Part shown: in pieces, positions 54,809-64,000 of the stretch | Position numbering within the stretch: the stretch's first letter is position 1 | Layout of the letters: the number at the start of each line of letters is the position of its first letter | From: Procambarus clarkii | Lineage: Eukaryota; Arthropoda; Malacostraca; Decapoda; Cambaridae | Direction: 5' to 3' | NCBI RefSeq assembly: GCF_040958095.1 | Contig: NC_091154.1 | Location: forward strand, 43,726,735-43,790,734 | DNA length: 64,000 nucleotides | Notes under the pieces: generated by a model | The model's database searches: none | What the model saw: only the letters and a program-made list of their open reading frames with translations | What the model was told of the DNA's origin: nothing | Program-made: the position numbers and the translations under genes

Positions 54809-55301
54809 TAAGAGGAGTACAGGCTGGATCACGATACACTCTGTCGGCTATCATCCCGATTGTCTCGTCCACAAGTACGTTGGTAAACAGCGATTCTACG
54901 TCCAACGAGGCTCTTATCCCTGTGGCCCGTGTGCCCCGCGGTAAGTCAACAAATTCCTTTGGAGACTTCAGGCTGAAGGCGCAAGGAACATAAGGAGTCA
55001 GCAGGCCGTTGAGTCGTTTCGCCAGTCTGTACGTGGGTGTGGGTATCTGGCTAATGATTGGCCGAAGTGGGTTTCCAGGCTTGTGTGTCTTGACATTTCC
55101 ATACGCATATCCAGGTTTATATTCCCCAATGATCTTTGGCAGGTGGAGTCCGGATTTCTTGGCGTTCACAGTTTCGATCAGTTTGTTGACCTTTGCTTTC
55201 AATTCGGCTGTAGTGTCCTTCGTTACCCTTTGGAACTTAGTTTGGTCAGAGAGTATGAGGTTCATTTTCGCCAGATATTCGTCTTTTTTAAGAATGACAT
55301 A
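54809..55301 (-). pseudogene. PLE-1 polyprotein, middle part (RT N-terminal region)
   Basis: Continues directly after Tigger-E: KDEYLAKMNLILSDQTKF, HLPKIIGEYKPGYAYGNVKT, NPLRPIISQIPTPTYRLAKR, YVPCAFSLKSPKEFVDLPRG, RASLDVESLFTNVLVDETIG with the motif A aspartate in LDVESLFTNV, ending RVYRDPACTPL at the LINE-B junction. Homologous to PLE-2 residues of about 60-205. Confidence 0.8.
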
Positions 55302-56666
55302 CAGTATCCACTCAATTTAACAGCCTATATGGGGCTGAGCCCTAGTCGTTATTTACGGAGCTCCGTTATTTCCGAAGTCGGGTCGGGTAATTTTTCAAGT
55401 AACATTCAGGTAGGATATATTTTATACTGTATAACTAAAATTAAATAAAGTTCATTGTGTAATTGCATTCCAATTTAGTGCACGGCCGACGATTAAGCCA
55501 GTTGCTGGCTGCTGCATGGATGATGTGTGAACACGCTCTGATCAAGTCCAGATGGTGGGAAAAAATTGATTCATTCTTTTGTATTGAAAAATATTTCATG
55601 TATCAATCAGTGAGTTAATATTGTCTTAATAAAATTTTAGAGATGTGTTTTGATTTACCCTGAACAGTGCAGGTAATGTATTTTTAATGTTACGACACAG
55701 GCTGTGGCGGCCATGCCATAACAATGGCGATCGAGCCTTGTCACTGAGAGCTAGCCAAGACGAAATATTTTGAGCTCACCTTTTCTCTGCTGACGATAGA
55801 ATATACATTTGCAGAGACTAATATGTAGCTTTTGTTGAAAAAAAACAATTAATATCTTGTAATACTATAATAAAATTGGTAAATTGACTTACTTTTAATG
55901 AAGCTGAAGATTACGAAGCTGTGATGATTACGTCATCCTCTGCAGCGCTTGTTTTATATTGTTTATATTGTATACAGGGTACATACTGTATGTACAGTAC
56001 ACTTATTTTCAGGCACTCACTTCACACAACAGCTAGCCTTACTACTAATTCACATGAGTTCTAATTCTACTTCACTATTGACAATTATGTTGAATGTTAA
56101 ACTCTGCTGCTGCTGGTGCATGAGAATATCCTTTATCAAGTTTCTTAATTAACTCCAGCTTCTGTGCAACCGTCAGGCGCTTCCTTTGGGTAACTTTTGG
56201 CATTTTGTAAATTAAAAAGATCACAATTACAGTACAGTTGAAGCTAGCCGCGCGAGTTCACGGTAAACAATGGGAACACATGGCCCGGCGGAGTACATAC
56301 TAGGTCCGTGGGAAAAAAAATACCTAGTGCCTATACATACTATAAAAGGTATTTAATAAGAAAACAAAGACTTTTGCTTAATAAAAACTGTTTCAAAATA
56401 TTTTATTAATAATAATTTACAATTTTCTTCATTAAAGTGAATCATTTTAAAAGAAAATTAAGATGTAATATATGACTCTGGACGATCCAGGTCGGTGGCG
56501 GCCTGGTCGCCATGTGAGGGGACGCTGATGCCACAACAAACCCAATACCGACTGTTGGTAATATCGACCGCAGACCGGTATAGCAGGCTCCAGATACTGG
56601 GCTCCCAAACCGGTCGTTAATACCAGCAGATCGGTATAAAAGAGGCCGTTAAATTGAGTGGATACT
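55302..56666 (-). mobile_element. Tigger-E deletion derivative (1365 bp) in PLE-1
   Basis: Terminal repeats GTATCCACTCAATTTAACAG at the left and its complement at the right agree at 21 of 22 positions including flanking bases. TA lies at 55300-55301 and 56667-56668. Removing it restores GACATATATTGGCG, exactly the sequence found intact in PLE-2 at about 57193-57206 on the other strand. It keeps an N-terminal transposase stub on the minus strand. Confidence 0.9.
56075..56203 (-). pseudogene. Tigger-E transposase N-terminal stub (42 aa)
   Basis: ATG at 56203-56201 on the minus strand reads MPKVTQRKRLTVAQKLELIK then KLDKGYSHAPAAAEFNI and stops at a TAG at 56077-56075. This is the first helix-turn-helix of a Tigger/pogo transposase (LIKKLDKGYSxxxAAxEFNI). 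The rest of the protein is deleted. Confidence 0.85.
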
Positions 56667-57084
56667 TATATTGGCGACTTGTCACCTCTCCTGACAACTA
56701 TCTCCTTGTTCTCACGAAGGCTTTTAGCTGCCGCTTTGAGCTTGGGGGACAGTATGGTGCTTCTGTAATTGCCTCGATTCTTTCCTCCTTCTGCAATAAG
56801 TTCTGCTTGTAAGGTATCTTTGGTAGTGACCTTCTTTTGTGTCTCGAGGTCGAATATGTCGTCCAACAAAATTTCCAACTCTACTTTCCGGGCCATCTCA
56901 CTCGGTCTGGACATAACGTGACAGTTTATGCCCAGATTTAGGAGAGTGACTTGGTCCTCAGTGAGGTTAATTCCTGCAAGGTTCAGGAAGCCATCTCTTG
57001 GTCGTGGAATTGCCATAGGTCCTCCATATAATGTTGTAAGTTTCTTGATAATCCTTGTTTCAGTGCTGAGGTGATGTCGGTCTG
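56667..57084 (-). pseudogene. PLE-1 polyprotein, N-terminal part
   Basis: Minus-strand reading: LTTLYGGPMAIPRPRDGFLN, GINLTEDQVTLLNLGINCHV, EMARKVELEILLDDIFDLET, RGNYRSTILSPKLKAAAKSL, NKEIVVRRGDKSPI, then the Tigger-E insertion. This is the region upstream of the Penelope polymerase; its role is not well defined. The frame is open up to the junction with PLE-2, so the true start is not seen. Confidence 0.7.
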
Positions 57085-58892
57085 TGAGGATCGAGGCAAT
57101 TACAGAAGCACCATACTGTCCCCCGAGCTCAAAGCGGCAGCTAAAAGCCTTCGTGAGAACAAGGAGATAGTTGTCAGGAGAGGTGACAAGTCGCCAATAT
57201 ATGTCATTCTTAAAAAAGACGAATATCTGGCGAAAATGAACCTCATACTCTCTGACCAAACTAAGTTCCAAAGGGTAACGAAGGACACTACAGCCGAATT
57301 GAAAGCAAAGGTCAACAAACTGATCGAAACTGTGAACGCCAAGAAATCCGGACTCCACCTGCCAAAGATCATTGGGGAATATAAACCTGGATATGCGTAT
57401 GGAAATGTCAAGACACACAAGCCTGGAAACCCACTTCGGCCAATCATTAGCCAGATACCCACACCCACGTACAGACTGGCGAAACGACTCAACGGCCTGC
57501 TGACTCCTTATGTTCCTTGCGCCTTCAGCCTGAAGTCTCCAAAGGAATTTGTTGACTTACTGCGGGGCACACGGGCCACAGGGATAAGAGCCTCGTTGGA
57601 CGTAGAATCGCTGTTTACCAACGTACCTGTGGACGAGACAATTGGGATGATAGCCGACAGAGTGTATCGTGATCCAGCCTGTACTCCTCTTGACATACCC
57701 GAGAATATTCCAAGGAAACTACTCCAAGCTTGTACTAAAGAGGCACCCTTCTTGAGCCCGGATGGGCACATGTATAAGCAAGTAGATGGGGGTCGCCATG
57801 GGTTCTCCCCTAGGTGTCCTGTTTGCAAACTTCTACATGGGTACCATCGAGCAAAAAGTCTTAGTCGACATGAACTTGAAACCGGCCATATACTGCAGGT
57901 ATGTTGACGACATTTTTACACAGGTACCTGATGTCAGACATCTGCAGGAGCTGAAGGAGGCATTTGAGCAGAGTTCCGTGCTGCGTTTCACTTACGAGGT
58001 GGAAAAGGATGGGAAGCTGCCCTTTCTAGATGTAACAGTCATGGAAAAGAACGGAGGTTTCCACACTGCAGTCTACACTAAGGAAACGAACATAGGAATG
58101 TGCCTAAATGCCAACAGCGACTGCCCAGACAGGTACAAGAGGAGTGTTGTTAATGCATATGTCGACCGTGCTCTAAGCCACAGCTCAGAATGGAAGCAAG
58201 TCGACGAAGAACTCTGTAGGGTAAGGCAGGTCCTAGTCAACAATGGCTTCTCCAATGGTTTCGTCGAAGACATCATAAGAAGGAAAGTGAAACGCCATGC
58301 AACCTCTGAAGAGACAACTAACACAACACCTATACCCCCTATTAGACTATTTTACAGGAACTTCTTTTCCACAGCTCATAAAACAGAGGAAAGGGTCCTG
58401 AAAGATATTGTTAATAGAAACGTTATCCCTACAGACAAAAATCAGAGGATACAACTGACGATTTACTATAAAACCAGAAAAACGGCCAGCCTACTCATGA
58501 GAAACTCTCCAGACACAAAGCAGAACGCTTTAAAAGAGACCAACGTCGTCTATGCCTTCAAATGCCCACTTGGGGACTGTAAGCTCCAAAAAACCCAGTA
58601 TATAGGCAAGACAACAACATCTCTTTCTAGGCGTTTAACGATGCATAAACAACAGGGCTCCATTAAGGAACATATAATCTCTTCCCACAACCAAACCATC
58701 GCCAGAGAAATCCTAGTAAACAACACAGAAATCATCGATAGATACAGCGATAGCAGGCAGCTTGACGTTTGCGAGGCACTACACATTAAGAAGTCAACAC
58801 CAGCAATCAACAGCCAATTAATGCACAACTATATTCTACCCACCTCAAGACTCCGCTCCAATATAGAAGCATCAAGAAATATGGACCAATAG
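57085..58892 (+). pseudogene. PLE-2 reverse transcriptase / GIY-YIG polyprotein, one frameshift
   Basis: First frame to 57787: RGNYRSTILSPELKAAAKSL, KTHKPGNPLRPIISQIPTPT, ASLDVESLFTNVPVDETIGM (motif A Asp). A run of five G at 57788-57792 replaces the four G of PLE-1, PLE-3 and PLE-4 and shifts the frame. Second frame to 58892: VAMGSPLGVLFANFYMGTIE, catalytic RYVDDIF, FLDVTVMEKNGGFHTAVY, then the endonuclease VVYAFKCPLGDCKLQ, QYIGKTTTSLSRRLTMHKQQ, CEALHIKKSTPAINS. All catalytic landmarks remain. An assembly or sequencing error in the G run cannot be excluded. Confidence 0.88.
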
Positions 58893-59279
58893 GCTTTCTA
58901 CAATCACTTCCATTTCAATACCCATTGTTTCATGTTCTGTCTTGTGTTGATGAAATTAATACCCTATTAATGCCACCTCACCCCATCCACTTCACTCAAA
59001 TGTAGATATAAACAAAATCGGAGATGTGTAAGTTCTATTCAGTTGTGTATTTGTAAACTAAAGTCTTTGAAAATGTAATAAGTTTTACGAAACGCGCTCG
59101 TGTCGCGTCAGACTAGAAATAAAAATGAATTTTGGATTATTGATTTTTTGAATTACCTCCAACAGTGAAAAGAAATGTACGAAAGATTGAGAAAATTCGT
59201 GTTAGAATTATTAATCTTACTTTTACGGTCATATTTAATAATATATGTCTACAGGAAAGACTGCTACCAAAATATACTA
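57085..59279 (+). mobile_element. Penelope-like element PLE-2
   Basis: Plus strand, head to head with PLE-1. It lacks the extreme N-terminus present in PLE-1 and otherwise runs through reverse transcriptase, GIY-YIG and the complete 3' UTR to the (TA)n array at 59280. Its reading frame is broken by one extra G only. Confidence 0.85.
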
Positions 59280-60250
<971 letters not shown>

Positions 60251-60253
<3 letters not shown>

Positions 60254-61771
60254 TTCGTGAGAACAAGGAGATAGTCATCAGGAGAGGTGACAAGTCGCCA
60301 ATGTGTCATTCTTAAAAAAGATGAATATCTGGCGAAAATGAACCACATACTCTCTGACCAAACTAAATTCCAAAGGGTAACAAATGACACTACAGTCGAA
60401 TTGAAAGCAAAGGTCAACAAATTGATCAAAACTGAACGCCAAGAAATCCGGACTCCACCTGCCAAAGATTATTGGGGAGTACAAACCTGGATACGCGTAT
60501 GGAAATGTCAAGACACACAAGCCTGGAAACCCACTTCGGCCAATCATCAGCAAGATACCCACACCAACGTACAGACTGGCGAAGCGACTCAACGGCTTGC
60601 TGACTCCTTATGTCCCTTGCACCTTCAGCCTCAAGTCTCCAAAGGAATTTGTTGACTTACTGCGGGGAACACGGGCCGCAGGGATAAGAGCCTCGTTGGA
60701 CGTAGAATCACTGTTTACCAACGTACCTGTGGATGAAACAATCGGGATGATAGCGGATAGAGTGTATCGTGATCCAGCCTGTACTCCTCTTGACATAGCA
60801 GAAAGCATTCTAAGGAAACTACTCCAAGCTTGTACTAAAGAGGCACCCTTCTTGAGCCCGGATGGGCACATGTATAAGCAAGTAGATGGGGTCGCCATGG
60901 GTTCTCCCCTAGGTGTCCTGTTTGCGAACTTCTACATGGGTACCATCGAACAAAAGGTCTTAGTCGACATGAACTTGAAACCGGCCATATACTGCAGGTA
61001 TGTTGACGACATTTTTACACAGGTACCTGATGTTAGACATCTGCAGGAGCTGAAGGAGGCATTTGAGCAGAATTCTGTGTTGCGTTTCACTTACGAGCTG
61101 GAGAAGGAGGGGAAGCTGCCCTTTCTAGATGTAACAGTCATGGAAAGGAGCGGAGGTTTCCACACTGCAGTCTACACTAAGCAAACAAACATAGGAATGT
61201 GCCTCAATGCCAACAGTGACTGCCCAGACAGGTACAAGAGGAGTGTTGTTAACGCTTATGTCGACCGTGCTCTCAGCCACAGCTTTGGATGGAAGCAAGT
61301 CAATGAAGAACTCTGTAGGGTAGGGCAGGTCCTAGTCAACAACGGCTTCTCCAATGGTTTCGTTGAAGACATCATAAGAAGGAAGGTGAAATGCCATGCA
61401 ACCTCTGAAGAAACAACTAACACAACACCTGTACCCCTATTAGACTATTTTACAGGAACTTTTTTTTCCACAGCTCATAAAACGGAGGAAAGGGTCCTGA
61501 AAGATATTGTTAATAGGAACGTTATCCCTACAGACAAAAATCAGAAGATACAATTGATGATTTACTATAAAGCCAAAAAAATGCCAACCTACTCATGAGA
61601 AACTCTCCAGACACAAAGCAGAATGCTTTAAAAAGAGACCAATGTCATCTGTGCCTTCAAATGCCCACTTGGGGACTGTAAGCCTCAAAGAACTCAGTAT
61701 ATAGGCAAGACAACAACATCTTTTTCCAGGCGATTAACAATGCATAAGCAACAAGGCTCCATTAACCCTTA
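60251..61771 (+). pseudogene. PLE-3 polyprotein, frameshifted
   Basis: Small deletions (for example in the segment corresponding to AATATATGTCATTC and in GTGAACGCC near 60432) break the first part. The main open frame 60597-61598 covers YVPCTFSLKSPKEFVDLL, ASLDVESLFTNVPVDETIGM, GVAMGSPLGVLFANFYMGTI, the catalytic RYVDDIFTQV and the thumb. A 1-bp deletion near 61575-61585 and an extra A near 61633 disrupt the GIY-YIG part (QYIGKTTTSFSRRLTMHK), which is then truncated. Confidence 0.85.
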
Positions 61772-61775
61772 AATG
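60251..61775 (+). mobile_element. Penelope-like element PLE-3, truncated at both ends
   Basis: Starts with CCTTCGTGAGAACAAGGAGA directly after (TA)n and is cut within the GIY-YIG region by the PB element at the TTAA in GGCTCCATTAA. The same position reads CCATTAAGGAACATA in PLE-2. Confidence 0.85.
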
Positions 61776-63450
61776 GCACATGGCTATATACTGATTGACA
61801 CCCACAGGCACAAAAATAAAAAAAATAAAAAATATTTTTTTCTTCCTAACCCTTAACCCTCAAACCGCGCATATCATATATAAATGATATCTGTGACAAA
61901 ACCGAAATCGCGCACATCATTTATATATGATTTCGTGTCTAGCGCTATAATTTAAACTCCCCGCCTGGGATAGGGGCAGTTATAGTACAGCCACGACTGA
62001 TAGTTGCCAGATGCCACCTAGAAAAAAAATCCAGGCCAACATTCTTGGGTGTTACAGCGTCAGTATTGAGCAAGCCACCAAGGCTGGCGCACGCAGCACG
62101 AGCTCACAGCACCGCTGTTCAGCTTGTGACCACAGCATCGCCTACAAATACCATAATATATATGATACTGCTATTATTTAGCAGTGATAGTATTACTGAA
62201 GCCCACTGACTGTGATAAAACTGACCAGGATTCTGATAATAGCAGGATTGTGGTGATATTTAGCGCTGTGCTCCATGGAGGGAAGCGTAAGGCTGTGCGA
62301 GGGAGGGTTGTGGCGTCGTCTTCTGACTGTGTGTGGCCACCATTTATTGACTGCACTCACCATACCAGCTTAGTGGTTCGATATGGTGAACTCAAATGTA
62401 GATACTTATATATAACGTGTGTATAGAGTGTGATAACAGCGAGAGGAGTAGGTTGGGAGCCGCCATTTTGGTGAGGGAGGAGTGTCGTCTGCACGTCTTG
62501 GCATGGTGTTTACTGATGGCCACTATGGTCTTTGGGCACCATACCAGCTTATTTGTTCAGGTATGGTGAATAAAACAGATAGATACTTATATATAATGTG
62601 TATATAGCGTAATAACACCACAAACAATATTGTTGAAGGACAAATATTAGTGCGTCTGGCCTTGAGGGCGGCCGCCGATCAGCTGATTGTGTGAGTAGCT
62701 ACGTCTTTGTGGCCTTTACTCACCATACAAGCTTAGATGTACAGTTATGGTGAACAAAACATGTAAATACGTATATATAACGTCTGTGTATAGTGAATAA
62801 ATACAGAAAGAGTATTGTGGGAGGTGAATGAGGGTGAGTGAGGTGGTGTTGAGGGAGGGAGTGGCAGTGAGTGGCTCGCTGGTGTTTGGCGGTCACTCCT
62901 CGTTGCTTTTTGACTCACAAGACCAACTTAGTAGTTCGTTATGGTGTACAAAACATGCAAATACTTATATATAACCTGTGTATATAGTGTAACAACAGCA
63001 AAACTATTTGTTTATTGTTTTATGAACATAATAATTGAATCACTAATATGCACACCATAATTTTGAGTACAGCGATGGTTCACACATTTTATAATATAAA
63101 TATACCACAATTCACTGTATGGAATAATATTACTGCAAAAAAACTAAGAAAAAATCAATCAGAGACATTGAAATAAATAGGTAATAATATATTTGTGGCA
63201 ACTGCCGTCTGACAGCTCGGGCGGAGTAGACCTCATCTGGCGAAGGCTCTGCCAACGCCCCTTTTTTGCCACACTTCCCTACCCTATTGCGGCTAAAATA
63301 TGCCACCTACGATTTTTTTGTTATTTTTTCCGTGATCAGGGAACAAAAATGAACACTTCTATAAGACGAAAGAATTTTTTGGAATTTTTTTTTTTTTGTT
63401 GCGCCTGTGGGTGTGAATTTCATTTGGGCCCCTTGCGGTTTGAGGGTTAA
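61772..63450 (+). mobile_element. piggyBac-like PB element (PB-4), with possible second left end
   Basis: The best-defined copy runs from TTAA at 61853 to TTAA at 63447-63450, with a perfect 16-bp inverted repeat including the target: TTAACCCTCAAACCGC / GCGGTTTGAGGGTTAA. A further TTAACCCTTAAATGG at 61772 looks like another left end of the family in PLE-3. The interior has the same order as PB-2: AAGGCTGGCGCACGCAGCA near 62082, then four internal units near 62355, 62545, 62726 and 62925, about 180-200 bp apart, without the MITE found in PB-2. Non-coding. Confidence 0.75.
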
Positions 63451-63509
63451 TAATTCTAGCACGAATTTTCTCAATATTCCTTATGTTTCTTTTTAATGTC
63501 GGAACTTAC
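63447..63509 (-). mobile_element. inverted 3'-end fragment of a PLE (part of PLE-4)
   Basis: TTAATAATTCTAGCACGAAT and the following bases match the minus-strand 3' UTR of PLE-1 at about 51938-51990. The piece is joined directly to plus-strand PLE coding sequence at about 63510. Confidence 0.7.
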
Positions 63510-64000
63510 CCTTCTAGAGCCCGGATGGGCACATGTATAAGTAGATGGGGTCGCCATGGGTTCTCCCCTAGGTGTCCTGTTTGCGAATTTCTACATGGGT
63601 ACCATCGAACAGAAGGTCTTAGTTGACCGGAACTTGAAACCTGCCATATACTGCAGGTATGTTGACGACATTTTTACACAGGTACCTGATGTCAGACGTC
63701 TGCAGGAGCTGAAGGAGGCATTCAAGCGGAATTCTGCGTTGAGTTTCACTTACAAGATGGCGAAGGATGGGAAGCTGCCCTTTCTAGATGTAACAGTCAT
63801 GGAAAGGAGCGGAGGTTTCCACACTGCACTCTACACTAAGGAAACAAACATAGGAATGTGCCTCAATGCCAACAGTGACTACCCAGACAGGTACAAGAAG
63901 AGTGTTGTCAACGCTTACGTCGACTGTGCTCTCAGCCACAGCTCAGGATGGAAGCAAGTCGATGAAGAACTCTGTAGGGTAAGGCAGGTCCTAGTCAACA
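63510..64000 (+). pseudogene. PLE-4 reverse transcriptase fragment, runs off the window
   Basis: Begins in the palm (GAGCCCGGATGGGCACATGT) and encodes GVAMGSPLGVLFANFYMGTI, the catalytic RYVDDIFTQVPDVRRL and FLDVTVMERSGGFHTALY up to the last base. A 3-bp deletion removes Gln of YKQVDG, and several substitutions distinguish it from PLE-1 to PLE-3 (VDRNLKP, YKMAKDG). It is 5' truncated; the fate of the GIY-YIG domain lies outside the window. Confidence 0.8.

Larger units (their letters stand above)
51905..57084 (-). mobile_element. Penelope-like element PLE-1, interrupted twice
   Basis: On the minus strand, 5' to 3': 57084-56667, then Tigger-E (56666-55302), 55301-54809, then LINE-B (54808-53512), 53511-51905. 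Once rejoined these give a conserved N-terminus, reverse transcriptase, GIY-YIG domain and 3' UTR. The 3' end abuts (TA)n. The 3' UTR has a 48-bp tandem duplication (52171-52218 and 52219-52266). PLE-2 starts head to head at about 57085. Confidence 0.85.

Overview
This is eukaryotic, most likely arthropod, genomic DNA. I infer a decapod crustacean (crayfish or shrimp type): four inverted-repeat elements carry arthropod-type TTAGG telomere-like repeats, several tRNA-derived SINEs and foldback repeats resemble ones I associate with decapods, and repeat density is very high. I found no convincing host gene. Nearly everything recognisable is a transposable element (TE) or tandem repeat, many nested several levels deep with junctions resolvable to the base.

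Layout. 1-2477: two copies of a TTAA-flanked, non-coding piggyBac-like family (PB), one split by a TA-flanked MITE. 2700-10625: LINE-J (gag with zinc knuckles, APE endonuclease, reverse transcriptase, RNase H), broken by frameshifts and by an antisense, 5'-truncated copy of itself with a 15-bp target-site duplication; that copy contains a tRNA-SINE. 10628-13100: decayed LINE ORF1 split by a solo LTR with a 5-bp duplication. 13150-14580: pyrimidine minisatellite and a large (TC)n. 14779-24203: LINE-A copy 1, interrupted by LINE-A copy 2, which is full length with both ORFs open (345 and 980 aa). 24600-31536: Tigger/pogo copies, a MITE holding a 159-bp hairpin, a tandem array split by a LINE relic and a SINE, and a near-complete Tigger. 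31733-35060: LINE tails flanking a 1.9-kb PB foldback. 37080-41660: a 25-bp minisatellite, a Tigger fragment with a perfect 60-bp palindrome in its coding sequence, and a 2.5-kb array of 27-bp units. 41751-51071: two copies of Tigger-F, one with two smaller Tiggers nested in it, one full length with an open 604-aa transposase. 44900-60250: modules separated by eight (TA)n arrays. 51905-64000: four Penelope-like elements (PLEs) with reverse transcriptase and GIY-YIG endonuclease, two of them head to head, one interrupted by LINE-B and a Tigger-E derivative.

How the parts relate. LINE-A, LINE-B and a SINE share a 3' tail, as expected if the SINE borrows a LINE reverse transcriptase. Tigger-F could supply transposase to its own family. 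Most other copies are dead through stops, frameshifts or active-site changes, but their near-identical repeats allow allele-like comparisons inside the window. Coordinates of truncated elements are approximate unless a duplication or terminal repeat fixes them.
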